From Butyricimonas virosa (GTDB lineage Bacteria; Bacteroidota; Bacteroidia; Bacteroidales; Marinifilaceae): DNA of 64,000 nt. The stretch spans positions 4,030,001-4,094,000 of the forward strand of contig NZ_CP102269.1 of assembly GCF_025148635.1 (NCBI RefSeq), given 5' to 3'. Positions 45,304 through 54,556 of the stretch are shown piece by piece. The notes under the pieces were generated by a model, which had not been told where the DNA came from, searched no databases, and was given only the letters and a program-made list of their open reading frames with translations. Each line of letters opens with the position of its first letter. The stretch's first letter is position 1. The position numbers and the translations under genes are program-made.

Positions 45304-45311
45304 CAAAAATA
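45304..45311 (-). promoter_or_regulatory. Candidate -7 box of hppA
   Basis: TATTTTTG on the minus strand fits TAnnTTTG, 32 bp before the hppA ATG; the -33 box is weak. Confidence 0.4.
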
Positions 45312-45411
45312 CTAGTCAAGATTTAAACGAACCCTGATAAGTAAAAGTACAAATAAAAATGAAAAAATATTCCCGATCTTTTATTTTTTTACAACTAAAA
45401 ATAGATTTCCA

Positions 45412-46701
45412 TTATTCACACTTAGCATAAAGCTCGAATTGGCCCGCTTCCGTGATAAGAACTTCGTAAAATTCCCCTATTTGCAACGCTTTTTCACTTG
45501 TTACAAACACTTCCTGATCCACTTCCGGGGAATCATATTGCGTACGTCCAACGAAATAATCCCCTTCCACCCGATCTATTAAAACCCAAAAACGTTTACC
45601 CACGCATGATTCATTGAGTGCAGCAACGACTCCTTCCTGTAATGCCATCAACTTTTCAGCCCGTTTATTTTTCGTCTCTTCGGGCACATCATCTTGGTAA
45701 TGCTTATCACAATAAGTATCTTCTTCATGAGAATACGGGAATACACCCAAACGTTCAAACTTCATTGTTTTAACGAAATCCTCCAATTCCCGGTAATCCT
45801 CTTCCGTCTCTCCGGGATGACCGACCATGAGAGTCGTACGTAATGCAATTCCGGGAACTTCTTCCCGAATTTTGTTAATGAGGTCTATAGTCTGTTGTTT
45901 TGTCACCCCTCTTCGCATCATTTTAAGCATATGATCACTACAATGTTGCAAAGCAATATCCAAATATTTACACACATTTTTCCGTTCCCGCATGACGGTA
46001 AGAAGTTCCATGGGGAATCCGGCCGGGTAAGCATAATGCAACTTAATCCACTCAATTCCCGGTATATCCGCAACCCGGTCAACCAACTCGGCTAACCTAT
46101 TTTTTCCATATTTATCAACTCCATAATAAGTAATATCTTGAGCCAACACTAACAACTCCTTTACACCCTGTTTTGCCAACCGCTCGGCTTCATCAACGAT
46201 TTCTTCGAATGGGCGTGATTTATATTCTCCCGTCATAATCGGGATAGCACAATAAGAACACCCCCGGTTACATCCCTCGGATATTTTTAGATAAGCGTAA
46301 TGCTTTGGAGTTGTCAAATGACGCTCGTTTCGAAGTTTTTCGTCATAACTTTTACCCAACTCCGCAAGAATCCCCTTCCAATCGAATTTCCCGAAATAAG
46401 CATCCACCTCCGGAATTTCTTTCTTTAAATCCAGATCATAGCGCTGGGACAAACATCCCATGACGTATATTTTATCAACTTCTCCCTCCTGTTTCCGCTC
46501 CACTTGCTCCAAGATCGTATTTATTGATTCTTCTTTCGCATCCCCGATAAACCCACAAGTATTGATGACAACAATTTTCGCTTTCGAATTTTCAACATCT
46601 ACTTCAACACCATACCCCGCTTTCTCCAGTTGTTTCATCAACAACTCCGTATCCACTAAATTCTTGGAGCATCCCAAGCTGATAATATTTACTTTCTTCA
46701 T
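45412..46701 (-). CDS. rimO: Ribosomal protein S12 methylthiotransferase RimO
   Basis: From the ATG at 46701 the protein has 429 residues. The N-terminal MTTase domain has cluster ligands Cys11, Cys49 and Cys83. The radical SAM motif is Cys144-x3-Cys148-x2-Cys151 (CNRGCSYC). A C-terminal TRAM domain is present (VGKRFWVLIDRVEGDYFVGRT). RimO adds a methylthio group to an aspartate of S12. RimO is favoured over MiaB by the IISLGCSKNLVD start and AIPIMTGEYKSRP. The frame is open 24 codons upstream but lacks similarity there. Confidence 0.94.
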   Translation of the reverse strand: MKKVNIISLGCSKNLVDTELLMKQLEKAGYGVEVDVENSKAKIVVINTCGFIGDAKEESINTILEQVERKQEGEVDKIYVMGCLSQRYDLDLKKEIPEVDAYFGKFDWKGILAELGKSYDEKLRNERHLTTPKHYAYLKISEGCNRGCSYCAIPIMTGEYKSRPFEEIVDEAERLAKQGVKELLVLAQDITYYGVDKYGKNRLAELVDRVADIPGIEWIKLHYAYPAGFPMELLTVMRERKNVCKYLDIALQHCSDHMLKMMRRGVTKQQTIDLINKIREEVPGIALRTTLMVGHPGETEEDYRELEDFVKTMKFERLGVFPYSHEEDTYCDKHYQDDVPEETKNKRAEKLMALQEGVVAALNESCVGKRFWVLIDRVEGDYFVGRTQYDSPEVDQEVFVTSEKALQIGEFYEVLITEAGQFELYAKCE

Positions 46702-46721
46702 GCTATATTCTAATTTGCCCG

Positions 46722-46729
46722 CAAAGGTA
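46722..46729 (-). promoter_or_regulatory. Candidate -7 box of rimO
   Basis: TACCTTTG on the minus strand fits TAnnTTTG, 20 bp before the rimO ATG. It lies back to back with the candidate box at 46753 for the divergent gene. Confidence 0.45.
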
Positions 46730-46752
46730 ATAAAATCTTCAGCGACTTTCCG

Positions 46753-46760
46753 TATCTTTG
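46753..46760 (+). promoter_or_regulatory. Candidate -7 box of the YgiQ-type gene
   Basis: TATCTTTG fits TAnnTTTG, 27 bp before the ATG at 46788. Confidence 0.45.
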
Positions 46761-46787
46761 CAGCGGAATTCAAGCAAATGCTCTATC

Positions 46788-48623
46788 ATGGATTATAATA
46801 TACAACAATGGTTACCGACCACCAAAAAAGAAGTCGAACAGCGGGGATGGAAAAGTATTGATGTCATTCTTTTCACGGGAGATGCCTACGTGGACCATCC
46901 TTCCTTTGGTGGGGCCGTTATCGGGCGACTTCTCGAATCCCTGGGGCTGAACGTGGCTATCGTCCCCCAGCCCAACTGGCAGGATGATCTGCGGGATTTC
47001 AAGAAATTAGGTAAACCGAATCTGTTTTTCGGGATCAGTCCGGGATGTATGGATTCCATGGTAAACCACTATACGGCAGCTAAAAGACGCCGTTCTGATG
47101 ATGCTTACACGCCCGGAAATCGAAGTGGCGCACGTCCCGATATGCCAACCATTGTTTACAGCAAGATATTAAAAGAACTCTTTCCGGACACTCCCGTCAT
47201 TATCGGGGGAATAGAAGCCTCTCTAAGACGTTTCACTCACTACGATTACTGGAAAGATTCACTTAAACCGTCTATTCTCCATGAAAGCCAAGCGGATATG
47301 CTGGTATATGGAATGGGTGAAAAACCACTCACGGAAATCTGCCGGATGCTGCAAAGAGGTATTCCTTTTCAAAGTCTTACCAATATCCCGCAAACCTCTG
47401 TGATCAGGCATAAAGACGAAAAGTATGCTACCAATAAGAAATGGCAAACCATCACGCTCGCCTCTCACGAAGAGTGTTTATCAGACAAGCGAAAATATGC
47501 CACGAACTTCCGATATATCGAGGAAGAGTCCAACAGTATTCATGCCGCAAAACTGGTACAACCTATCGGGGATGAACTAATAATCGTGAATCCGCCTTAC
47601 CCGCCCATGACCACGGCGGAAATAGATGCTATTTACGATCTGCCGTTTACCCGTTTGCCCCATCCTAAATACCGGGGTAAAGAGATTCCGGCTTATAACA
47701 TGATCCGCCATTCCATTACCATGCATCGCGGCTGTTTCGGGGGATGTGCTTTTTGCACGATTTCCGCCCATCAAGGAAAATTTATCTCTTCCCGTTCCGA
47801 AGCATCCATTTTGCGAGAGGTTCAGCATGTTTGTGATATGCCCGATTTCAAGGGAACGATTACCGATTTAGGAGGACCATCCGCCAATATGTACATGATC
47901 AAGGGAAAAGACCATCGTATTTGTGAAAAATGCAAACGTCCGTCCTGCCTACACCCTACCGTGTGTAAAAATCTGAATACCGACCATTCGCACCTTTTAC
48001 ACTTGTACAATCAAGTGCGTAGAGATACCCGGGTGAAACATTGTTTCGTGGGTTCCGGTATCCGGTACGATCTCTCCATGCATCGCACGGGAAATAAAGA
48101 GGTCGATGCGATAAACCGGGAATACCTGGAAACCGTCATCAGACACCACGTCTCCGGTCGCTTTAAAGTCGCACCGGAACACACTTCCGACAAGGTGCTG
48201 CACCTGATGCGCAAACCTTCGTTCAAACTTTTTCGGGAATTGACAGTTCGTTTTAATGCCATAAATAATAAAGAGCATTTAAAACAACAAATTATACCCT
48301 ACTTCATCTCGTCCCATCCGGGATGTAGCCTTGAGGATATGGCCGACTTAGCCATCAATACCAAAGAACTGGATTTCAAGCTGGAACAAGTACAAGATTT
48401 TACCCCTACTCCTATGACGTTAGCCACGGATATGTATTATTCCGGTTTCCACCCCTACTCCTTGCGTAAAATTCAATCAGCCAAAACAGAAACCGAGAAA
48501 AAACGCCAGAACATATTTTTCTTCTGGTACAAACGGGAATTTAAAAATGAAATTATCGGAATCCTCTCGAAACTGAAAAGAACGGATCTCGTAAAACGGT
48601 TGTATTCAAATAAAAATAAATAA
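46788..48623 (+). CDS. YgiQ-family radical SAM protein
   Basis: From the ATG at 46788 the protein has 611 residues. The N-terminal YgiQ domain (TTKKEVEQRGWKSIDVILF, then GDAYVDHPSFG) precedes the radical SAM core, with cluster ligands Cys316, Cys320 and Cys323 (CFGGCAFC). The C-terminal block FTPTPMTLATDMYYSG is typical of the family. The reaction is not established. The start at 46788 is preferred because the ten upstream codons overlap the promoter region. It is divergent from rimO, with 86 bp between the starts. Confidence 0.92.
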   Translation: MDYNIQQWLPTTKKEVEQRGWKSIDVILFTGDAYVDHPSFGGAVIGRLLESLGLNVAIVPQPNWQDDLRDFKKLGKPNLFFGISPGCMDSMVNHYTAAKRRRSDDAYTPGNRSGARPDMPTIVYSKILKELFPDTPVIIGGIEASLRRFTHYDYWKDSLKPSILHESQADMLVYGMGEKPLTEICRMLQRGIPFQSLTNIPQTSVIRHKDEKYATNKKWQTITLASHEECLSDKRKYATNFRYIEEESNSIHAAKLVQPIGDELIIVNPPYPPMTTAEIDAIYDLPFTRLPHPKYRGKEIPAYNMIRHSITMHRGCFGGCAFCTISAHQGKFISSRSEASILREVQHVCDMPDFKGTITDLGGPSANMYMIKGKDHRICEKCKRPSCLHPTVCKNLNTDHSHLLHLYNQVRRDTRVKHCFVGSGIRYDLSMHRTGNKEVDAINREYLETVIRHHVSGRFKVAPEHTSDKVLHLMRKPSFKLFRELTVRFNAINNKEHLKQQIIPYFISSHPGCSLEDMADLAINTKELDFKLEQVQDFTPTPMTLATDMYYSGFHPYSLRKIQSAKTETEKKRQNIFFFWYKREFKNEIIGILSKLKRTDLVKRLYSNKNK

Positions 48624-48649
48624 ATATTTAATTTCTCATGATAAATCAT

Positions 48650-48657
48650 TAACTTTG
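48650..48657 (+). promoter_or_regulatory. Candidate -7 box of the TPR lipoprotein gene
   Basis: TAACTTTG fits TAnnTTTG; TTTA lies 19 bp upstream as a weak -33 box. The ATG follows at 48679. Confidence 0.45.
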
Positions 48658-48678
48658 AATCACGTAATTAAAAGGAAT

Positions 48679-49380
48679 ATGCGCTATTATACTTGGATAA
48701 TGTTACTCTTTCTATTTACCTCATGTGCACACCACCAAGCCGTGGAGAGTAATCAGCGAGGTATGGACTACATTACCCGAGAACAGCCTCGAAAAGCCCT
48801 AGAAGAGTTCAACCACGCGATCTCGTTGGACCCGGATTTCTTTTCCGCCTATTATAATCGGGCTATTATCCGGGCGAACCTCAAGCAAAATGAAGAGGCC
48901 CTTAAAGACATGAATTACGTGATTGCCAACGTTCCCGATCATGCCTTAGCTTACTATAACCGGGGAATCATATACGAGAATCTCGGTCAGCCGACCCTAG
49001 CCATTCAAGATTACAGTCATGCTATCAACTTACAGCCGAATTTATTGGAGGCATACCATTACCGCGGCATCGTTCGTTATGGAATGAAAGACTTGGACGG
49101 AGCCCTTGCTGATTACAATAAGGCAATTTCCCTCGGCTTAAAATCAAGTGCCATATATTTCAACCGGGGAGTTATCTTTCACCAGAAAGGCCAACTCAGT
49201 GACGCCATAGAAAGCTACTCCCGTTCCATCGAAATCGACCCTTCCAACGCAAGAGCTTATTATAACCGGGCAATTTCCAAACTGATTGTCGACAACTATA
49301 AAGAAGCTCTTCAAGATTTAGAAATCTCAAAACGCTTGGGATACTCTAAAGCGGCAGAAGTCATTTCACAATACTATTAA
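48679..49380 (+). CDS. TPR-repeat lipoprotein
   Basis: From the ATG at 48679 the protein has 233 residues, with the lipobox TSC (Cys at about 16) and then AHHQAVE. It contains about six consecutive TPRs of the compact type with the repeated YYNRGI/YFNRGV signature (for example ALAYYNRGIIYENLGQPTLA), so almost the whole mature protein is a TPR superhelix. It is a membrane-anchored scaffold of unknown partner. An in-frame TTG at 48655 overlaps the promoter box and is rejected. It is convergent with the next gene, with a 2-bp gap. Confidence 0.85.
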   Translation: MRYYTWIMLLFLFTSCAHHQAVESNQRGMDYITREQPRKALEEFNHAISLDPDFFSAYYNRAIIRANLKQNEEALKDMNYVIANVPDHALAYYNRGIIYENLGQPTLAIQDYSHAINLQPNLLEAYHYRGIVRYGMKDLDGALADYNKAISLGLKSSAIYFNRGVIFHQKGQLSDAIESYSRSIEIDPSNARAYYNRAISKLIVDNYKEALQDLEISKRLGYSKAAEVISQYY

Positions 49381-49382
49381 TT

Positions 49383-50513
49383 TCAGAAGCCAAGATTTCG
49401 TACAACATTATCTAACCGCTCTTGCGTGGTATAAGGATAAGTTCTGTATGTCCGGTTTTCACCTAACAATTTCTGAAACCATGGCTTTTTGATCTCCTTA
49501 TATACATCTATCCATATATCACTATAATCTTCTTCCGACATATTGAGATTTTCTACAAACGTTTTGTCCTTCTCGGTTATTTTAAGAAACTCGCATAATT
49601 GCCGTATGATATGAAACTGTACGTATCCTCTTCGTTTTCCGATCGTGTATTTCAGATACAACCGAATGACTTCTCCTCCATTTTTATAAGAATAGCGAGC
49701 ATTTTCAAGTAAAAACACCACGTAGACTTGTACGGCACGCAATAATGGCTCATCCCACTTTTCTTTCCGCATATCCTTTAAGATGTCCCCTTGTTTCATG
49801 CAATCTTCGATATTATAATCAGGTGAATAATTATGCCGGAATCCATACCTAACACACCATTTTCGCACTTCTTCCCGAAGAGAATAATCAAGTAACAAGG
49901 TCACGGCCATAACCCGTCCCCAGTAATATAAAGGCTCTATAATATCAATCAACATAAGATCCCATTGTGGTGTCAGTTCATATAGTGCCGACCCTACATA
50001 ATAAGTAAACTCGCCATGTTTGGCAATACTCTTTAATAAAGGAATGCTGTCAACGTCATGGGATATTCCCAATATAATAATCCCCATTTTGACTACTTCT
50101 CTATCCGGGGCCTCCATAACCATCCAACGTCCTAATTCCTTTATTTGAGGAGTGACCACGATTCTTCTCTTGGATATTTCATCTATAAAATTGCGGTGAT
50201 AATTAATAATGGGAAATTTTTTTAACAGATTGTAAAATTCGATTTTAGCATTTATATTTCCTTGATTTACACAAGCCTCGAACATATCTGCAAGTCGTTT
50301 GATAAATTCAGGATTAATCTCTTTATCAAACTGATAATAATCCATGTAATCGTCGTACGCCGGAAAATATATACCAATATCATGTCGTAAAGGAATCCGA
50401 TCCGGCAAGCAATCAAATTCATCCGTGACATATTTTAGGGGATTCTGAACAAATCGAAATATAGATAACCGATTTTCCCAAGGTAATTTTTTATCTAAAG
50501 ACTCTCTCTCCAT
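49383..50513 (-). CDS. Unrecognised cytosolic protein with helical-repeat pattern, 376 residues
   Basis: There is no signal peptide or membrane helix. The middle part (about 120-240) reads as HEAT-like helical pairs (EAPDREVVKMGIIILGISHD, then SIPLLKSIAKHGEFTYYVGSALYEL). The C-terminal part (about 260-370) is also helical and charged. Conserved-looking Trp and Tyr residues are frequent. I do not recognise a family beyond a HEAT-like armadillo fold. The ATG at 50513 is preferred over a GTG two codons earlier. It has its own promoter. Confidence 0.65.
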   Translation of the reverse strand: MERESLDKKLPWENRLSIFRFVQNPLKYVTDEFDCLPDRIPLRHDIGIYFPAYDDYMDYYQFDKEINPEFIKRLADMFEACVNQGNINAKIEFYNLLKKFPIINYHRNFIDEISKRRIVVTPQIKELGRWMVMEAPDREVVKMGIIILGISHDVDSIPLLKSIAKHGEFTYYVGSALYELTPQWDLMLIDIIEPLYYWGRVMAVTLLLDYSLREEVRKWCVRYGFRHNYSPDYNIEDCMKQGDILKDMRKEKWDEPLLRAVQVYVVFLLENARYSYKNGGEVIRLYLKYTIGKRRGYVQFHIIRQLCEFLKITEKDKTFVENLNMSEEDYSDIWIDVYKEIKKPWFQKLLGENRTYRTYPYTTQERLDNVVRNLGF

Positions 50514-50545
50514 GCCCACGATTTTAAGTTACACCTTTGATTATT

Positions 50546-50579
50546 CAAATTTACGAAAAACAAACGATATTTTTGCAAA
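50546..50579 (-). promoter_or_regulatory. Promoter of the helical-repeat gene
   Basis: TTTG (50579-50576), a 22-bp spacer and TAAATTTG (50553-50546) on the minus strand fit the consensus except for a slightly long spacer; the ATG is at 50513. Confidence 0.5.
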
Positions 50580-50645
50580 ATAGTAATTAAATAGCTATTC
50601 AGATTTCCAATAACCCAAGAATCTAAAAAGAGTAAGGACCATACG

Positions 50646-50680
50646 AAAAAAGATGTGTCAAAATTTTTGACACATCTTTT
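50646..50680. terminator. Terminator after the periplasmic TPR gene
   Basis: GATGTGTC (50652-50659) pairs with GACACATC (50669-50676); A and T tracts extend the stem on both sides and provide a U-run on the minus strand. Confidence 0.85.
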
Positions 50681-50705
50681 CAAGATTTATTATTCAGCCT
50701 AAGCT

Positions 50706-51467
50706 TTATTTCTTCTCTACTAGCGGAGCGATAGCATCAGCCACTTGTTTTTGTGTTTCTTTTACAGCCTCGTTTGTCGGCTCAACCGTTGCAGCTTGTT
50801 TCAAATAATCCTGAGCTTTCCTGAAATCAGCCAAAGCTTTTGCTTTCTCTGCTTCATATTTTTCTTTCTCAGAATTAGCAAAAGGGGTTGCTTTCTGAAG
50901 AATAGATGCCCCATTGTTAAAATAAAGAGTACCTAAACTCAACAATCCACGTGCTTTCAATTGTTTGTTAGAAACTTGACTACTCTTGGTGAAGTTTTCA
51001 GCAGCCTTAGCAATATCGTTTGCTTTTTGAAATTTCTGACCTTCTTTAGCAAAATAGTCAGAATATGCCTTTTCTAATTTCACATTTTGTCCCGGGGTTG
51101 CTTTAATCCCATCCTGTAACGTTTTCAACATTTCAGGAATTTTTTTCAAGTTTTCTTGAGCATCTGCCATCCCTAGGTAAGAAGAGGCAACTTTGTAATT
51201 ATTCTTGATAGACATACCAAAATATTTCTCGGCATTGGCATAATCTTTCAATTTATTTGCACAAACAGCCACGTTATAAACCGTTGCGTCATCCTTGAAC
51301 TCAATTAATTTCAAGTATTGCTCCCACTTAGCAAAAGCCTCTTTATAATTCTTGGCTCTCCAAGCTGCATTACCTTCATTCTTAACTTTGCCGGATTCCT
51401 CGGTTTGTGCAAATAGAGCTCCTCCTACAAACAAGCTCGTTAGAACAAATAAAAGTAGTTTCTTCAT
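50706..51467 (-). CDS. Exported TPR-like protein
   Basis: The protein has 253 residues with a signal peptide (1-20, GALFAQ). The mature part is alpha-helical with TPR-type repeats (AWRAKNYKEAFAKWEQYLKL and ANAEKYFGMSIKNNYKVASS) and is rich in Lys and Ala. No catalytic motif is present. It resembles the exported TPR protein at 1391 in style but not in length. It is likely periplasmic and monocistronic, closed by the terminator at 50646. Confidence 0.8.
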   Translation of the reverse strand: MKKLLLFVLTSLFVGGALFAQTEESGKVKNEGNAAWRAKNYKEAFAKWEQYLKLIEFKDDATVYNVAVCANKLKDYANAEKYFGMSIKNNYKVASSYLGMADAQENLKKIPEMLKTLQDGIKATPGQNVKLEKAYSDYFAKEGQKFQKANDIAKAAENFTKSSQVSNKQLKARGLLSLGTLYFNNGASILQKATPFANSEKEKYEAEKAKALADFRKAQDYLKQAATVEPTNEAVKETQKQVADAIAPLVEKK

Positions 51468-51579
51468 ATTTTCCGTGTGTTTTGTTTAACATGAATAAAT
51501 TCGTTGTTTATGCCGACTAAGATAACACTCTATTAAGAAAAATCAAAAGTCTCTTAACTTATTTTTCACATTTCTCGAA

Positions 51580-52053
51580 TCATTTCACGCTATCTGATTG
51601 ATAAAGAAGAGACAAAATTTTCTTTAAACCTGCTTCATCTTCCCTGTCAAAAGCCCCTAATTGGTCACTATCCACGTCTAGACAGCCAAAAATACGTCCT
51701 TCGGGATCCCGCAAAGGGATGACAATTTCACTTTTCGAGGCGGCATTACAAGCAATATGCCCCGGAAATTCCTCTACATTATCCACGATAACCGTATCTC
51801 CGGAGTTGATAGCAGCCCAGCATACTCCCCCATTTCGGAGTTTTTGACAAGCCACCGGCCCCTGGTAGGAGCGTACAATTAAATCCCCATCGATCAGCAC
51901 GTACACCCCCGTCCAGAAAAAAGACTGCATCTTATGATGCAACACAGCCTCCATTGTTGCCAACCGGGCCCATATATCTTCTGTCGTTTGGATATACTGC
52001 TTGATTTGATCATACAACCGATCATATTTTGCCAATTTTCTTGAAGTCTCCAT
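51580..52053 (-). CDS. msrC: Free methionine-(R)-sulfoxide reductase (GAF domain)
   Basis: This is a 157-residue single GAF domain. The three cysteines used by fRMsr enzymes are present: Cys69 in GPVACQKL, Cys78 in GGVCWAA and Cys102 in HIACNAASKSEIVIPL. The enzyme reduces free methionine-R-sulfoxide in the cytosol with thioredoxin. The conserved acidic residues of the pocket (EEFPGH, LDVDSD) are also seen. Because all three Cys are kept it is called the enzyme rather than a generic GAF sensor. Confidence 0.9.
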   Translation of the reverse strand: METSRKLAKYDRLYDQIKQYIQTTEDIWARLATMEAVLHHKMQSFFWTGVYVLIDGDLIVRSYQGPVACQKLRNGGVCWAAINSGDTVIVDNVEEFPGHIACNAASKSEIVIPLRDPEGRIFGCLDVDSDQLGAFDREDEAGLKKILSLLYQSDSVK

Positions 52054-52070
52054 AAGTTATTTTGATTTAA

Positions 52071-52118
52071 GATTTATGATCTACGACTCATAACTTCATC
52101 CATCGTAAATCATAAATC
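52071..52118. repeat. AT-rich inverted repeat between msrC and pepD
   Basis: The arms 52071-52086 and 52103-52118 pair at 15 of 16 positions (GATTTATGATCTACGA with TCGTAAATCATAAATC). Related TTTATGATTTAC units occur at 53583-53612. It may act as a weak terminator. Confidence 0.5.
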
Positions 52119-52125
52119 AAAAATT

Positions 52126-53577
52126 TTATAGGTTTTGTAATATATCCACCAAATGGCTCCACCACATCTCTACCGTCTTGATATTGATCTTTTCATCTGG
52201 GGAGTGAACACCTCTCAAGGTCGGTCCGAAGGAAACCATATCCATATTCGGGTATTTCTCCAGGAACAAACCGCACTCCAATCCGGCATGGATAGACCGC
52301 ACGATCGGCTCTTTACCGAATAGACGTTTGTAAGAATCCACGGCAACTTTTACCACGGGAGAATCCGGATTTGGAGCCCAACCCGGGTATCCTTCACCAT
52401 GTTCAACCTTGGCACCTGCCAGCGTGAACACGGATTCTACCATGTTAGCAATATTAAATTTTTCTGAATTCACGTCACTCCGTTGTGAAGTCGTGATCAA
52501 GATATTATTCGGCTCGTTGAATCTAACAGCAGCCAGATTTGTTGATGTTTCAACCAATCCCGGCATACGGTAACTCATGGAGAAAACCCCGTGAGGACAA
52601 GCGTACAATACATTTACAAGAGCATTTGTTGACTCTTGGGTCAACACTTCTCCCGGTACGTCCGTTGATTCCAAAGCTAACTGTAGACCAGGCTCCGTGA
52701 TTTTCCACACGTTTTCCATCTCGGCACTATATATATTAAAATCAACCCTTACACTTTCCTTGTGTTGTTCGGGGAACGTGATCACGGCAAATGATTCGCG
52801 GGCAATAGCGTTCCGTAAGTTACCACCTTCAAGCACGGAAACACGGATCCCGTATTTTGCATTCAAATCCCACAAAAAGCGGTTCAGAATCTTGATGGCA
52901 TTTCCCCTGCCTTTATTAATATCATCACCAGAGTGTCCACCTTGGAGCCCTTTCACCTGAATTTTCACGGCAAAAGCCCCGGCCGGGGTCTTCTCAGTCT
53001 TGTACCCCATGTTAATCACGGTATCAATACCTCCAGCACAACCGATAAACATCTCACCTTCATCCTCTGAATCCAAATTCAAAAGTATATTCCCACTCAG
53101 GAATCCCGGTTGTAGAGCAAAAGCCCCCGTTAACCCGGTTTCTTCATCCACGGTAAACAAACATTCGATCGGTCCGTGTGCAATATCGGTAGAAGTTAAC
53201 ACGGCCATTTGAGCGGCCATACCAATCCCATCATCAGCACCAAGAGTAGTTCCTTTAGCACGTACCCATTCTCCATCCACGTAGGGCTGTATCGGATCTT
53301 TATCAAAATCATGTACCGTGTCAGAATTTTTCTCGCAAACCATATCCATATGAGCCTGCAAAATCACAGTCGGTGCATTTTCTTTTCCTTTGGTTGCAGG
53401 TTTCTTTATCAACACGTTACCTGCATCATCCCGTTTTGCCTCCAGATTGTGTTTCTTTGCCCAATCCAATAAATAAGCGATAATTTTACCTTCTTTCTTT
53501 GACGGTCTGGGAACCTGACATATTTCTTCAAAATATCCCCAAACTGCCTCTGGTTTTAATCCTTCAAAAACTCCCAT
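52126..53577 (-). CDS. pepD: Aminoacyl-histidine dipeptidase (beta-Ala-His/Xaa-His peptidase)
   Basis: This is a 483-residue M20-family peptidase. Metal and catalytic blocks: QAHMDMVCEKN (His ligand and Asp), TLGADDGIGMA (bridging Asp), DEETGLTGA (catalytic Glu and Glu ligand), NLDSEDEGE (Asp ligand) and HAGLECG (late His/Glu ligand). It cleaves Xaa-His dipeptides such as carnosine in the cytosol. The length and motif set are those of PepD. It lies 71 bp downstream of the MarR gene, on the same strand. Confidence 0.94.
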   Translation of the reverse strand: MGVFEGLKPEAVWGYFEEICQVPRPSKKEGKIIAYLLDWAKKHNLEAKRDDAGNVLIKKPATKGKENAPTVILQAHMDMVCEKNSDTVHDFDKDPIQPYVDGEWVRAKGTTLGADDGIGMAAQMAVLTSTDIAHGPIECLFTVDEETGLTGAFALQPGFLSGNILLNLDSEDEGEMFIGCAGGIDTVINMGYKTEKTPAGAFAVKIQVKGLQGGHSGDDINKGRGNAIKILNRFLWDLNAKYGIRVSVLEGGNLRNAIARESFAVITFPEQHKESVRVDFNIYSAEMENVWKITEPGLQLALESTDVPGEVLTQESTNALVNVLYACPHGVFSMSYRMPGLVETSTNLAAVRFNEPNNILITTSQRSDVNSEKFNIANMVESVFTLAGAKVEHGEGYPGWAPNPDSPVVKVAVDSYKRLFGKEPIVRSIHAGLECGLFLEKYPNMDMVSFGPTLRGVHSPDEKINIKTVEMWWSHLVDILQNL

Positions 53578-53627
53578 AACAATTTATGATTTACAATTTT
53601 AGATTTATGATTTCAAATTTCAACCTG

Positions 53628-53648
53628 CAAATCTCCTACGGAGATTTG
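53628..53648. terminator. Hairpin directly after the MarR gene
   Basis: CAAATCTCC (53628-53636) and GGAGATTTG (53640-53648) pair perfectly around TAC and abut the MarR stop codon. No U-run follows, so termination is uncertain. Confidence 0.4.
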
Positions 53649-54065
53649 TTACAAATTCAACTTATTCAACACCCATATCGCAGACTTCAATTCCTGCGGT
53701 GATAAAGTAAAACTTATATCCGTGTGAACCTGTTCCACGATCTGACGCAACACATGACGGGAATCCACCCCTTTTTCAGTTAACACCACGAAATTACTCC
53801 GTTTGTCCTCCTTGTCAATCTTCCGTTGCACGTAACCTCTCTTTTGCAAGGTATTCAACAGCTTCGTGACATTGTATTTATCCTTCTGAAGACGTTTGGA
53901 AATGTTTTGCTGGTTCACGTGATCCCGTTCCCACAACACTTCCAAAAGTTCATATTGCTCCCGGCTAAGATCATACCCGGCATTCTGGAAACTGCGATTT
54001 AAAACTTTGGTGTACCCTCTTTCCGCCTTGCTCAAGAGAGCTACTAATTCACTTACTTCCGTCAT
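53649..54065 (-). CDS. MarR-family transcriptional regulator
   Basis: This is a 138-residue winged-helix protein: EQYELLEVLWERDHVNQQNI, then SKRLQKDKYNVTKLLNTLQKRGYVQRKIDKEDKRSNFVVLTEKG covers the recognition helix and wing. It binds DNA as a dimer through the helix-turn-helix around residues 50-75. The effector and target are unknown. It is followed by pepD in the same direction and preceded by a terminator, so it may form a unit with pepD. Confidence 0.9.
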   Translation of the reverse strand: MTEVSELVALLSKAERGYTKVLNRSFQNAGYDLSREQYELLEVLWERDHVNQQNISKRLQKDKYNVTKLLNTLQKRGYVQRKIDKEDKRSNFVVLTEKGVDSRHVLRQIVEQVHTDISFTLSPQELKSAIWVLNKLNL

Positions 54066-54111
54066 AGTCGTTGCATTTTATACTATGCACAAACTTAATT
54101 ATTATTATTGA

Positions 54112-54149
54112 AAAAAGCGGTAATATCTGCTAAAATATTACCGCTTTTT
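54112..54149. terminator. Terminator between the DUF1904 gene and the MarR gene
   Basis: A 15-bp perfect stem (54112-54126 with 54135-54149) contains AGCGG/CCGCT and has A and T tracts at its ends; it lies just after the stop at 54170. Confidence 0.9.
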
Positions 54150-54169
54150 CTATTTTTATCTTGTAATCT

Positions 54170-54499
54170 TTACTTTATCACTTCCCCATTCTCGTAGTAA
54201 CAATCCTTTTCCAAGAAAGAAAAATAGACATCACTTTCTGGGTATCCGATCTCTTTCAGACACTCGAAGATAATCTTGGCCACCACATTCTGCTGTTCCA
54301 GCGGACGCTTAAAATACTCCACTTTCACGAAAGGATAAGCGGGTGACGGATTTTCTCCCGAAATAAAAGAGGAATTCATCACTTCCAGCACGACTGTTTC
54401 TCTCGGACATCCCAAGGTGCGAACAATCTCCGAGATCAATCGTTCACCTACCAAGTCCAATCTACTTTTTTCTACTGCATGAAATCTTAAAAATGGCAT
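54170..54499 (-). CDS. DUF1904 family protein (tautomerase-like fold)
   Basis: The protein has 109 residues. The pattern MPFLRFHAVEKSRLDLVGER with PRETVVLEVMNSSFISG, VKVEYFKRPLEQQNVVAKII and DVYFSFLEKDCYYENGE matches DUF1904, which is related to 4-oxalocrotonate tautomerase. The N-terminal residue after Met is Pro, as the tautomerase mechanism requires, but activity has not been shown for the family as far as I know. It is cytosolic and 57 bp after the DHH gene. Confidence 0.8.
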   Translation of the reverse strand: MPFLRFHAVEKSRLDLVGERLISEIVRTLGCPRETVVLEVMNSSFISGENPSPAYPFVKVEYFKRPLEQQNVVAKIIFECLKEIGYPESDVYFSFLEKDCYYENGEVIK

Positions 54500-54556
54500 A
54501 ACAAATCAATTAAATATATCTTTTCCTAGTTCTCGTAAAGCAATAATTGTCCTTTC

